Below the pieces are notes generated by a model. The model was given only the letters and a program-made list of their open reading frames with translations, did no database searches and was not told the DNA's origin. A program made the translations under genes and the position numbers. This document shows, piece after piece, positions 1 through 8,165 of a stretch of 64,000 nucleotides of DNA. Position 1 is the stretch's first letter, and every line of letters begins with the position of its first letter. Origin of the DNA: Achromobacter seleniivolatilans (GTDB taxonomy: Bacteria; Pseudomonadota; Gammaproteobacteria; Burkholderiales; Burkholderiaceae_B); contig NZ_CP132976.1 of assembly GCF_030864005.1 (NCBI RefSeq), forward strand, positions 5,208,001 through 5,272,000, given 5' to 3'.

Positions 1-369
1 GGCGATGTTGGCACGCAGATACGGGTACAGCATCGTCGGGCAAACAATGCCCAGAAGCGGATCAAGCTGATCTTCGGGGATGTTGGATGCTTCGAAAATG
101 CCAGCTTGCGTGCCTTCAACCAGGTACACAACCTTGTCGCTGATGCGGGTCGTGACGGTGACGGTGACCGTGGTTTCGAACACGGTGTCGGCCAGACGCT
201 GGCCGCCCACGGTGATGCTCACTTCAACCTGGGGCGCTTCTTGCTCCAGGAAGACGTGGGGCGCGTTCGGCATTTCCAGCGAAAGGTCTTTCAGGTAGAC
301 GCGTTGCAGATTGAACGAGGGCGCGTCGTTACCGCCTTCTTGCTGGGTGTTTTGGTCTTGATCAGCCAT
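1..369 (-). CDS. secB: Protein-export chaperone SecB (3' end cut by window edge)
   Basis: SecB is the cytosolic tetrameric chaperone that keeps preproteins unfolded and hands them to SecA for export. The reading begins at the ATG at 369 ([13 protein letters not shown]), a short acidic, Gln-rich tail typical of beta-proteobacterial SecB. It then runs into the conserved core ([19 protein letters not shown], later [10 protein letters not shown] and [15 protein letters not shown]). The C-terminal part lies beyond base 1, so about 123 residues are visible. It is the last visible member of a minus-strand group rhodanese-grxC-secB with short gaps, an order I associate with Bordetella/Achromobacter. 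The family call is very firm. Confidence 0.95.
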   Translation of the reverse strand, partial: MADQDQNTQQEGGNDAPSFNLQRVYLKDLSLEMPNAPHVFLEQEAPQVEVSITVGGQRLADTVFETTVTVTVTTRISDKVVYLVEGTQAGIFEASNIPEDQLDPLLGIVCPTMLYPYLRANIA

Positions 370-409
370 GAGTGTTTCCGTTGGTGGGAGGGGCAAAAAA
401 GGAAGGCGA

Positions 410-667
410 TTAGCCGTTGAGCAAGGGGGCCAAGCCACCCGAGCGATCCAGGGCCATCAAGTCGTCGCAACCGCCGACGTGGGTATCGCCGATGAAGATT
501 TGCGGCACGGTGCGCCGGCCGGTGCGTTCGATCATGACATCGCGTTGGGACGGGTCCCGGTCGATCTGGATGATTTCCAGGTCGGCCACGCCGCGCTGCT
601 CAAGCAGTGCTTTGGCGCGGGCGCAATAGGGACAATAGTCCTTGCTGTACATGACAACTTTATTCAT
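410..667 (-). CDS. grxC: Glutaredoxin 3 (GrxC)
   Basis: This is a small cytosolic thiol-disulfide oxidoreductase that uses glutathione to reduce protein disulfides and mixed disulfides. The 85-residue product is full length for a monothiol/dithiol glutaredoxin. The dithiol active site CPYC is at residues 12-15, the TVPQIFI cis-Pro segment binds glutathione, and GGCDDL near the C-terminus is the usual glutathione-contact loop. It lies 49 bp downstream of the rhodanese gene and 40 bp upstream of secB on the same strand, so co-transcription is likely. Confidence 0.96.
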   Translation of the reverse strand: MNKVVMYSKDYCPYCARAKALLEQRGVADLEIIQIDRDPSQRDVMIERTGRRTVPQIFIGDTHVGGCDDLMALDRSGGLAPLLNG

Positions 668-716
668 AGGCGCTCCTCGCGGAATTCAAGAAAAGAGGTA
701 GGGACGCAACCCCGGC

Positions 717-1139
717 TCAACCCTTCTGGGTGACCGGCAGGTTGGCGGCCGACCAGGCGCGCATGCCGCCTTCCAGCGGAACCGCGTCAGCGAAACCTTG
801 CGTGCGCAGCTTGGTGGCGGCACGGGCGGAATCACGGCCATTGTCGCAAACTACGATCAACGGCTTGTTCTTGGGCAGCGAGGCGGCTTTTTGTTCCAGA
901 TCGGCGGCGGGCACGCTGCGGGCCTGGGCGATGTGACCGGCTTGGAACTGTTCGGTGGGGCGCACGTCGATCCAGACGGCATTGCGCTGGTTGACCATTT
1001 GAATGGCTTCACCCGTGCTGATGGCCGAGCCCTTGCGGCCTTTGCGCAACGCGGGGATTGCCAGCATCACGCCGGAAATGACCGTGACGGCGACGATGAA
1101 GATGTTGTTTTTATCAAGCAAAAATTGCAAAAGATCCAC
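717..1139 (-). CDS. Membrane-anchored rhodanese-like sulfurtransferase
   Basis: The 140-residue protein starts with one hydrophobic segment (about residues 12-31, an N-terminal anchor), then a basic stretch and a single rhodanese domain. Cys98 sits in the active-site loop CDNGRDS, so the persulfide-carrying cysteine is present. Family members move sulfane sulfur; the physiological acceptor cannot be read from the sequence. It is the first gene of the minus-strand run into grxC and secB, and diverges from gpmA. Confidence 0.9.
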   Translation of the reverse strand: MDLLQFLLDKNNIFIVAVTVISGVMLAIPALRKGRKGSAISTGEAIQMVNQRNAVWIDVRPTEQFQAGHIAQARSVPAADLEQKAASLPKNKPLIVVCDNGRDSARAATKLRTQGFADAVPLEGGMRAWSAANLPVTQKG

Positions 1140-1279
1140 GGGGCATCCTGAAATGTGACGATGAGCCTGCTATGGGCCGGTATAGGCCTGGTATGGGCGA
1201 ACCCCTGGCCTGCCGCGAAGCTGCCGCGTCCAGGAAATGGACGGGTGCGCCAGAGCAGAATCAAGGGCAAAATCACTCA

Positions 1280-1285
1280 ATTATA
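1280..1285 (-). promoter_or_regulatory. Possible -10 box for the rhodanese-grxC-secB operon
   Basis: Read on the minus strand this is a perfect TATAAT hexamer in the gpmA/rhodanese divergent spacer, about 140 bp upstream of the rhodanese start. No good -35 hexamer is seen at 16-18 bp, so it is only a candidate. Confidence 0.3.
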
Positions 1286-1345
1286 AAATGAGCGCATTCT
1301 TTAACCATCCCCTAACTTTAACCCGCGCTGCCAGCGTGCCAAACC

Positions 1346-2098
1346 ATGCATAAACTTGTTCTGATGCGCCACGGCGAAAGCCAGTGGAATCTGGAAAACC
1401 GCTTCACCGGCTGGACTGATGTCGATCTGACCGATACGGGCCGTGAACAGGCCCGCCGTGCGGGCGAATTGCTGAAGAAAGAAGGCTACACCTTCGATCT
1501 GGCCTATTCGTCCCTGCTCAAGCGCGCCATCCGCACTTTGTGGATCGCGCTGGATGCCATGGACGCCATGTACACCCCGATTGGCGTGAACTGGCGCCTG
1601 AATGAACGCCATTACGGCGCGCTGCAAGGTCTGAACAAGGCCGAAACCGCTGCCAAGTACGGTGACGAGCAGGTGCTGATCTGGCGCCGCGCCTACGCCA
1701 TCGCCCCGTTGCCGCTGGATCTGAACGACGAGCGTCATCCGCGCTTTGACAGCCGTTACGCCAAGATTCCGGCAGACCAGCTGCCCGCCACCGAGTGCCT
1801 GAAAGACACCGTGGACCGCGTGCTGCCGTTCTGGAATGAATCGATCGCCCCGGCCATCCGTGCCGGCCGCAAGGTGCTGGTCGCCGCTCACGGCAACAGC
1901 CTGCGCGCCCTGATCAAGCACTTGGATAATGTGTCGGATGACGACATCGTCAATCTGAATATTCCTACCGGCCAGCCGCTGGTATATGAATTGGATGATG
2001 ACCTGCGTCCCATCCGCCACTATTATCTGGGCGACGCCGCCGAGATCGAGGCGGCCATGGCTGCTGTTGCAGCCCAAGGCAAGGCTAAGAAGGACTGA
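1346..2098 (+). CDS. gpmA: 2,3-bisphosphoglycerate-dependent phosphoglycerate mutase
   Basis: It interconverts 3- and 2-phosphoglycerate in glycolysis/gluconeogenesis in the cytosol. At 250 residues it is the normal length for dPGM. The phosphohistidine motif RHGES is at residues 8-12 (His9), followed by [12 protein letters not shown], the substrate-contact segment [15 protein letters not shown], and the second catalytic His in [10 protein letters not shown]. It diverges from the rhodanese operon and is followed 7 bp later by the EnvC-like gene. Confidence 0.97.
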   Translation: MHKLVLMRHGESQWNLENRFTGWTDVDLTDTGREQARRAGELLKKEGYTFDLAYSSLLKRAIRTLWIALDAMDAMYTPIGVNWRLNERHYGALQGLNKAETAAKYGDEQVLIWRRAYAIAPLPLDLNDERHPRFDSRYAKIPADQLPATECLKDTVDRVLPFWNESIAPAIRAGRKVLVAAHGNSLRALIKHLDNVSDDDIVNLNIPTGQPLVYELDDDLRPIRHYYLGDAAEIEAAMAAVAAQGKAKKD

Positions 2099-2105
2099 TA
2101 TTTAT

Positions 2106-3698
2106 ATGCGTCGCGCGGCAGGGGTGTTGTTGGCGGTCATGTTGACCGGTGGGGTGCTGTCGGCTCGCGCTGCGCCCAACGACCTTGCCGGGCGCCAGTC
2201 CGACGCCGAACGCCAGCAGGCCGCCTTGCGGGACCGCATCGAGAACCTGCAAAAGGATATCGACGGCCGCGAGGCAGCCCGCAAGGAAGCGGCCGACGCG
2301 CTCAAGCAGTCGGAATCCTCTATTTCCAAGATCAATCTGCGCCTGCGGGAACTGGCCGACGCCAATCGCCAGGCGCAGACGGACCTGACCGGCCTGGAAA
2401 AGCAGATCGGCGTGCAAGAAACCGTGCTGGCCAAGCGCCGGGTGGAGCTTGCCGATCAGCTGCGTACCCAATACACCAGCGGCCTGTCGCCGTGGACGGC
2501 GCTGCTGTCCGGCGACGATCCCCAACTGCTGGGGCGCAACCTGGGTTATCTGGACTACGTATCCCAAGCTCGGGCCAGCGCCGTGCAGGCGCTGCGGGCA
2601 GATATTGACCGCCTGGCCGCTTTGCAGGGCCGGGCCGATGCCCGGCGAGCCGAGATTGAAAAAGTCGTGGCGGAAACGTCAGAGCAGAAAACTGCCCTGA
2701 TCGGACAGCAAAAAGAGCGGTCCACCTTGCTTGCCCAGCTGGAAGGGCAAATTGCCGCCCAGCGCGCCGAAGCCAACAAACTGGGGCGTGACGACCAGCG
2801 CCTGTCGCGGCTGATCACCGATCTGGACACGGCCATCGCCAAGCAGATCGAAGACGCCCGCCGTGCCGAAGAAGCGCGCAAGAAGGCGGAAGAGGCCCGA
2901 CGGGTGGAAGAAGCCCGCCGCGCCGCTGAAGAAACCAAGAAGCGCGCCGAGGCCGAACGCCGCGCCGAAGAGGCCCGCAAGAAAGCCGAAGCCGACCGCA
3001 AACTCGCCGCCGATAGCGCAGCCCGCCGGGATCGCGATGCCCGCGATGCCCGTGAAGCAGCCCAGGCGCGCGAACAGGTCGAAGCGGCCTCGCGCCAGAA
3101 TCGCGGTCCGGTCGCGGTGGCCGACCCCGATGCCGCCGGATTACGCCCGGCAGACCAAAGGCAGACCCGTCTGACCGGACCGGCGGAAGCTCCCCCCCCG
3201 GTAAAAACCGTGGAACCGCCGAAAAAGGCGGAACCAGTCGAACCCGAAACCACTCCAACCCGCACGGCATCCGCTTCCCAACCCGCGCGCGCTGCTCCGT
3301 TGGGCGGCGGCAACGGATTGCGCCATGGTCTGGCCATGCCGGTCCGGGGGCAGGTGCAAGGCCGTTTCGGGGTGGATCGCCCGGATGGCGGTGTCTGGCG
3401 GGGCGTTGTACTGCGCGCGCCAGAGGGCACCCCGGTCAAGGTGGTAGCTCCGGGCACCGTGGTTTACGCCGAATGGCTACGCGGTTTTGGCAATCTCATC
3501 ATTGTGGATCATGGCCAGCAATACCTGACCGTCTATGCTTACAACCAAAGTCTGCTCAAACGGGTGGGAGATTCGGTGACAGGTGGCGATACTATTGCTA
3601 CGGTAGGAGCAACCGGCGGCCAAGTGGAATCCGGCCTATACTTTGAAATTCGCCATCGTGGCGCTCCTGTGGACCCAGCCCAGTGGCTGGCGCAGTAG
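2106..3698 (+). CDS. EnvC-like murein hydrolase activator, coiled-coil plus degenerate M23/LytM domain
   Basis: The start is taken at the ATG at 2106, just after gpmA, which gives a clean signal peptide ending ARAA. The open frame extends further upstream only inside gpmA. About residues 25-330 are Ala/Glu/Lys/Arg-rich and strongly coiled-coil in character, a Pro-rich linker follows, and about residues 405-530 form an M23-type domain. The zinc ligands of active LytM peptidases are missing: the usual H-G-x-D position reads WRGVV and the terminal HxH position reads GLYFEI. In the family such degenerate domains activate periplasmic amidases at the division septum rather than cut peptidoglycan themselves. 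It is followed by ctpA, a common order. Confidence 0.88.
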   Translation: MRRAAGVLLAVMLTGGVLSARAAPNDLAGRQSDAERQQAALRDRIENLQKDIDGREAARKEAADALKQSESSISKINLRLRELADANRQAQTDLTGLEKQIGVQETVLAKRRVELADQLRTQYTSGLSPWTALLSGDDPQLLGRNLGYLDYVSQARASAVQALRADIDRLAALQGRADARRAEIEKVVAETSEQKTALIGQQKERSTLLAQLEGQIAAQRAEANKLGRDDQRLSRLITDLDTAIAKQIEDARRAEEARKKAEEARRVEEARRAAEETKKRAEAERRAEEARKKAEADRKLAADSAARRDRDARDAREAAQAREQVEAASRQNRGPVAVADPDAAGLRPADQRQTRLTGPAEAPPPVKTVEPPKKAEPVEPETTPTRTASASQPARAAPLGGGNGLRHGLAMPVRGQVQGRFGVDRPDGGVWRGVVLRAPEGTPVKVVAPGTVVYAEWLRGFGNLIIVDHGQQYLTVYAYNQSLLKRVGDSVTGGDTIATVGATGGQVESGLYFEIRHRGAPVDPAQWLAQ

Positions 3699-3738
3699 AT
3701 CATGTGGTTGGTCAATACATGTCGTTGGTAAACAACCG

Positions 3739-3753
3739 TTGGTAAATTACCAA
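3739..3753. promoter_or_regulatory. Palindrome in the envC-like/ctpA spacer
   Basis: TTGGTAA-A-TTACCAA is a perfect 7-bp inverted repeat with a one-base centre. It lies about 35 bp upstream of the ctpA start in a 90-bp spacer that also contains a second GTTGGTAAA copy at 3724-3732. Size and position suit an operator; no factor can be named. Confidence 0.35.
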
Positions 3754-3788
3754 ACCCCATCGGCGAAAACAAAATTCGGGAAGTGTGC

Positions 3789-5234
3789 ATGGGCACTCGC
3801 AAGTTTCGCGGTTTCGGTCTGATTGCCATCGGTGCGGTGGCTGGCGTATTGCTTAGCGTTGGAGTGACTGCTGTCGCTCAGCGCGGCAGTCCCTTGCCCC
3901 TGGACGAGCTCAGGCAACTGAGCAATGTTTTCGCGGCCATCAAGAACAACTACGTCGAGTCGGTTGACGACAAGACGCTGATCGACAATGCCATCTCCGG
4001 CATGGTCTCCAACCTGGACCCGCACTCCGCTTACCTGGATGCCGACGCATTTCGTGAAATGCAGACGGCCACCCAAGGCGAGTTTGGCGGCCTGGGCATC
4101 GAGGTCGGCGCAGAAGACGGCTTCGTGAAGGTGATTTCGCCGATCGAAGATACGCCCGCTGCGCGTGCAGGCGTGATGGCCGGTGACCTGATCATCAAAA
4201 TCGACGATACGCCCACCAAAGGCATGACCTTGAACGACGCGGTCAAGCTGATGCGTGGCGCGCCAAAGTCGCCCATCACGCTGACCATCATGCGCGCCGA
4301 CCGCCCTCAGCCTATCGTGCTGAAGATCGTTCGCGACGTGATCAAGGTGCGTAGCGTGCGCAGCAAGATGCTGGACAACGGCATCGGCTACGTTCGTGTC
4401 GCCCAATTCCAGGAAAAGACCGGTTCCGATCTGGCCAAGCAGCTGAAAGAGCTGGGTGCGAAAGAAGCGCCCAAGGGCCTCGTGCTGGACTTGCGCAACG
4501 ATCCGGGCGGTCTCTTGACCAGCGCCATTGGCGTGTCCGGCGCGTTCCTGCCGCCCGACGCCCTGGTGGTGTCCACCGATGGCCGTACGCCTGACGCCCG
4601 CCATAAGTACCTGGCCACGCCGTCGGAATACGCCCGCGGTGAAAGCAACTACCTGTCGGGCTTGCCCGCCTGGACCAAGACCGTGCCGATGGTGGTGCTG
4701 GTGAACGTGGGTTCGGCCTCGGCCTCCGAGATCGTGGCCGGCGCGCTGCAAGATCACAAGCGCGCCAAGGTGTTGGGCAATCGCACGTTTGGCAAGGGCT
4801 CTGTGCAGGTCATCCTGCCGCTGTCCGAAACCACGGCGGTCAAGCTGACCACGTCGCGCTACTTCACGCCCAGCGGCCGTTCCATTCAGGCCACGGGTAT
4901 TGAGCCGGACTTCGTTGTTGCCGATACGGCCGACGGCGACCTGTTCCGCCTGCCGCGCGAAGCCGATCTGCAACGCCACCTGTCCAACCCGGAAACTTCC
5001 AACGAAGTGAAGTCCAATTCGGCGCAAGACAACGTGGACGTGCCGACCAAGGTCTTCGAGTTTGGCGGCAAGGACGACTTCCAACTGCAACAGGCGCTGA
5101 ACGTGCTGGCCGGCAAGCCGGTCCAGAAGGGTTCGGCCCGCGCACAGGCCAAGGCTGACGCCAAGCCCGGTGGCGGCACCGCCCAGCGCATGAAGATTAC
5201 GCCGACCGGAGTCGAGCCCAGCAAGGACAAATGA
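3789..5234 (+). CDS. ctpA: Carboxy-terminal processing protease, S41 family (CtpA type)
   Basis: This is a periplasmic or membrane-anchored serine protease with an N-terminal signal/anchor (residues about 8-28), a PDZ domain (about 85-170, GGLGIEVG...) and the S41 catalytic domain. By alignment to E. coli Tsp (Ser430/Lys455), the middle serine of SASAS at residue 311 is the nucleophile and Lys336 in FGKGSVQ the general base; the 25-residue spacing matches. A GTG six bases upstream is also possible, but the ATG at 3789 gives MGTRKFRGFG and is preferred. The stop overlaps the next gene by four bases (ATGA), so translation is probably coupled. Confidence 0.95.
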   Translation: MGTRKFRGFGLIAIGAVAGVLLSVGVTAVAQRGSPLPLDELRQLSNVFAAIKNNYVESVDDKTLIDNAISGMVSNLDPHSAYLDADAFREMQTATQGEFGGLGIEVGAEDGFVKVISPIEDTPAARAGVMAGDLIIKIDDTPTKGMTLNDAVKLMRGAPKSPITLTIMRADRPQPIVLKIVRDVIKVRSVRSKMLDNGIGYVRVAQFQEKTGSDLAKQLKELGAKEAPKGLVLDLRNDPGGLLTSAIGVSGAFLPPDALVVSTDGRTPDARHKYLATPSEYARGESNYLSGLPAWTKTVPMVVLVNVGSASASEIVAGALQDHKRAKVLGNRTFGKGSVQVILPLSETTAVKLTTSRYFTPSGRSIQATGIEPDFVVADTADGDLFRLPREADLQRHLSNPETSNEVKSNSAQDNVDVPTKVFEFGGKDDFQLQQALNVLAGKPVQKGSARAQAKADAKPGGGTAQRMKITPTGVEPSKDK

Positions 5235-5986
5235 ACGACGAGCAACTGCTGCGCTACGCCCGCCACATCCTGCTGGACGAGCTGGGAATCGAAGGGCAGG
5301 AAAAACTGCTGGCGGCGCGTGTGCTCATTGTGGGGGCGGGTGGACTAGGTTCACCCGCAGCCCTCTACCTGGCGACTGCCGGGGTGGGCGACATCACTCT
5401 GGCTGACGACGACATCGTCGAACTCAGCAATCTGCAACGCCAGATTCTCCATACGACGGCAAGCGTGGGCCGGCCCAAGGCCGAGTCCGGGCGCGACATG
5501 CTCGCGGCCTTCAATCCGCAAACCCGGGTTCATGCCCGTGTTGAACGGCTGAAGGACGAAGCCTTGTCCGAAGCCGTCTCGCAAGCGGATCTGGTGCTGG
5601 ACTGCACCGATAATTTCACTACCCGCCACGCCATCAACCGCGCTTGTGTGCAGCATCGCAAGCCGCTGGTATCGGGCGCCGCTATCCGTTTTGACGGCCA
5701 GGTCAGCGTATACGACCTGCGCGACGACAACGCGCCTTGCTATCACTGCCTGTTTCCCGAAGCCGACGACGTCGAAGACGCCAATTGCGCCACCATGGGC
5801 GTGTTCGCGCCCGTGGTCGGCATCATCGGCAGCATGCAGGCCGCCGAAGCGCTCAAACTGCTGTCTGGCATCGGCGAAAGCCTGTCTGGCCGGTTGCTTT
5901 GGCTGGATGTACGCACCATGCAATGGCGCAGCGTCAATGTCCAGCGCGACCCCGAATGTGCGGTCTGCGGACATCGCGGACACTGA
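5231..5986 (+). CDS. moeB: MoeB/ThiF/HesA-family adenylyltransferase
   Basis: These enzymes adenylate the C-terminal Gly-Gly of a sulfur-carrier protein (MoaD or ThiS) for molybdopterin or thiamine synthesis. The 251-residue protein has the nucleotide loop VGAGGLGSPAALYLA, the DxxELSNLQRQ segment, LDCTDNFTTRHAIN, and four zinc-binding cysteines in two pairs (CYHC and CAVC). No rhodanese domain is fused, unlike longer MoeZ-type proteins. Which carrier it serves cannot be settled here; the formate dehydrogenase further along needs molybdopterin. It overlaps ctpA by four bases. Confidence 0.9.
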   Translation: MNDEQLLRYARHILLDELGIEGQEKLLAARVLIVGAGGLGSPAALYLATAGVGDITLADDDIVELSNLQRQILHTTASVGRPKAESGRDMLAAFNPQTRVHARVERLKDEALSEAVSQADLVLDCTDNFTTRHAINRACVQHRKPLVSGAAIRFDGQVSVYDLRDDNAPCYHCLFPEADDVEDANCATMGVFAPVVGIIGSMQAAEALKLLSGIGESLSGRLLWLDVRTMQWRSVNVQRDPECAVCGHRGH

Positions 5987-6125
5987 CGCCCAGGCGGGCC
6001 AAGCTGAAAATTTGTTCTCACACAATGGCCTTATTGCCCTCGCGGACAATATAAAAGGCGTGAAATACCTGCTATAACGCCAGCCAGCCTACGTAAATCG
6101 GGTAGAGGGCTAAGGACGTGACAGT

Positions 6126-7337
6126 GTGGATACAGGACTGAAGTTCAGCTTGCCTAAGTGGCGCCTGACGCGCTGGCTCACGCATTCCGGGCACGATACG
6201 CCCGCGGATATCCGCGCGGCGCTGATTGCCAGCCTGTTTGGCACCCTGCCTATTTTTGCGGGCGGGGTCATCAATACCTTGATGATTTCGGGTGTGGTCG
6301 CCTGGCGCCGCCCCGAGCCGCTGTATATCTCTTGGCTGTTGCTGGAACTGGTACTGGCCATCATCCGGGTCACCATTCTGCGTTCGGCCCTGCGCGCTGC
6401 GGCCAAGGGCGGCAACACCCACACTGATGTCTACATTCTGTTGGCCCTGCTCTGGGCATTCAGCGTGGGCTACGGTGTGTTCATCACTTTCCTGAATGGC
6501 GACTGGCTGGCCGCGACCTTGGCCGGTGTGTCCTGCGGCGCAATGGCCGGGGGCATCTGCTTTCGCAACTATGGCGCGCCGCGCCTGGTCGGCGTCATGA
6601 TCTTCCTGAGCCTGGGGCCGATGTGCCTGGGCGCGCTGTTCACTGGCGAATACGTGACTGCGATTGTGTTCATCCAGATTCCGTTTTATCTGGTCAGCAT
6701 GAGCATCGCCTCTCACCGGCTCAATCGCATCCTGGTATCCACCATGTTGGCTGAACGCGATAGCGAGCGCCGGGCCAGTCAAGACGCATTGACCGGCCTG
6801 GCTAACCGCAGCGGTCTGCAAGCAGCGTTGGAGCGCGTGTGTTCCAGCGCACGCGGGCAAGACAGCGCCGCGGCGCTGCTGTACATGGACATGGACGATT
6901 TCAAGCGCATCAACGATACCTACGGCCATGCCGCGGGGGATCAGGTGCTGATCACCATCGCCCAGCGCATGCGCAGCATGTTGCGGGTCGATGATGTGGC
7001 TGCCCGCATCGGCGGCGACGAATTCATTGTGCTGGTCACCGGTATCGACGCAACCTCCGCATTGCGGCTGGGAGAACACCTGCTGCGGGATGCCTCGCAG
7101 CCGATTACCCTGGCTGACGGCACGCGTGTCAGTGTGGGGCTGTCGATTGGTATTTCGATCATGTCGGGCGCCAATCGCAGCCCGCAGGCGGCCCTGGATT
7201 CTGCCGACGCTGCCTTGTACCGCGCCAAGGCGCGAGGCGGACGCTGCTGCGCCGTTGCCGGCGTGGACGAGACCGAGGCCGAGGCCGAGGATACCGCGGT
7301 GGACAGCCGCGGAGCCGACACCGCCGCCCTGGCCTGA
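6126..7337 (+). CDS. Membrane diguanylate cyclase (GGDEF)
   Basis: It makes cyclic di-GMP from two GTP. The N-terminal about 200 residues contain several hydrophobic segments (for example ALIASLFGTLPIFAGGVI and VYILLALLWAFSVGYGVF), giving a membrane sensor of unrecognised type. The C-terminal GGDEF domain has the intact signature at residues 296-300 and an intact product-inhibition site RVDD at 287-290, exactly five residues upstream. There is no EAL domain. A GTG start at 6126 is chosen because AAGGA at 6112-6116 is correctly spaced. It stands alone in its orientation block, with no partner to reveal the signal. Confidence 0.92.
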   Translation: MDTGLKFSLPKWRLTRWLTHSGHDTPADIRAALIASLFGTLPIFAGGVINTLMISGVVAWRRPEPLYISWLLLELVLAIIRVTILRSALRAAAKGGNTHTDVYILLALLWAFSVGYGVFITFLNGDWLAATLAGVSCGAMAGGICFRNYGAPRLVGVMIFLSLGPMCLGALFTGEYVTAIVFIQIPFYLVSMSIASHRLNRILVSTMLAERDSERRASQDALTGLANRSGLQAALERVCSSARGQDSAAALLYMDMDDFKRINDTYGHAAGDQVLITIAQRMRSMLRVDDVAARIGGDEFIVLVTGIDATSALRLGEHLLRDASQPITLADGTRVSVGLSIGISIMSGANRSPQAALDSADAALYRAKARGGRCCAVAGVDETEAEAEDTAVDSRGADTAALA

Positions 7338-7406
7338 TGGGCGGAGTGGCTGGGCGGGCCGGAACCGCCGATCTGCCAGAGACACCTGGCTTTTTTTTGG
7401 GCAAAA

Positions 7407-7439
7407 GTTATCAGATAACCTGAAAAATCTGCCTATAAT
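7407..7439 (+). promoter_or_regulatory. Operator-like palindrome and -10 box for the GntR regulator
   Basis: GTTATC-A-GATAAC at 7407-7419 is a perfect 6-bp dyad with one central base. The consensus TATAAT follows at 7434-7439. A transcript from this -10 would start at about 7445-7446, the A of the start codon. The dyad covers the -35 region, as expected for an autorepressor. Confidence 0.6.
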
Positions 7440-7445
7440 TCCGGC

Positions 7446-8165
7446 ATGTTAACCAAGAGCCTTACGCTTACCGAACAGGTAGCCCGCCAGATCGCCTCGG
7501 ACATTGCCGATGGCGTGCATCCCGTCGGCTCCAAGCTGCCTCCGGGCCGGGTGCTGGCCGAACGCTTTGGCGTCAGCGCCGCCGTGATCCGGGAAGTCAC
7601 CGAGCGGCTGCGTGCGCAGGGGTTGATCCAGAGCCGTCAGGGGTCTGGCAGCACGGTGCTGGCGCGCACGGGTGCGCAAGGCTTTCAGGTTTCCACCGGC
7701 ATAGCCGTGAACCGGGAACAACTGGCCAGCGTGTACGAATTGCGCATGGAGCTGGAAGGGGGCGCCGCCGCCTTGGCAGCCGTGCGCCGCAATGCGGATG
7801 ACCTGAGCGCCATGGCACATGCGCTGGCCAATCTGGAAGCCCACCTCGAGCATCCCGAGCAAGGGGTCGAGCAGGACCTCTCGTTCCACTTGGCCGTAGC
7901 CCAAGCCACACACAACAGCTACTACCAGGATTTGTTGCAGTACCTGAATCTGCAACTCCGCCTAGCCGTCAGCACGGCGCGCGCCAACAGCCGTCAGCAA
8001 GACGGTCTGAGCGCAGCGGTACACCAGGAGCACGTCGCCTTGTTCGAAGCCATTCGAGCGCGTCATCCCGAGCGTGCCCGTCAGGCGGCGATCCGCCATT
8101 TGAAGCAGGCGGCGAGCCGCCTGCAACTCGATCTACTCTTTCCCACGGCACCGCAGACATCATGA
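7446..8165 (+). CDS. GntR-family transcriptional regulator, FadR/FCD subfamily
   Basis: A 239-residue regulator. An N-terminal winged helix-turn-helix (about residues 5-70; SKLPPGRVLAERFGVSAAV then QSRQGSGSTVL) is followed by an all-helical FCD ligand domain (about 90-225) with the usual acidic/His metal-ligand positions (LRMELEGGAAALA, FHLAVAQATHN, HVALFEAI). FCD regulators typically sense small carboxylic acids and repress the adjacent catabolic gene. It overlaps the downstream dehydrogenase by four bases (ATGA), so that gene is the likely target. No Shine-Dalgarno is visible, consistent with a leaderless message. Confidence 0.93.
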   Translation: MLTKSLTLTEQVARQIASDIADGVHPVGSKLPPGRVLAERFGVSAAVIREVTERLRAQGLIQSRQGSGSTVLARTGAQGFQVSTGIAVNREQLASVYELRMELEGGAAALAAVRRNADDLSAMAHALANLEAHLEHPEQGVEQDLSFHLAVAQATHNSYYQDLLQYLNLQLRLAVSTARANSRQQDGLSAAVHQEHVALFEAIRARHPERARQAAIRHLKQAASRLQLDLLFPTAPQTS

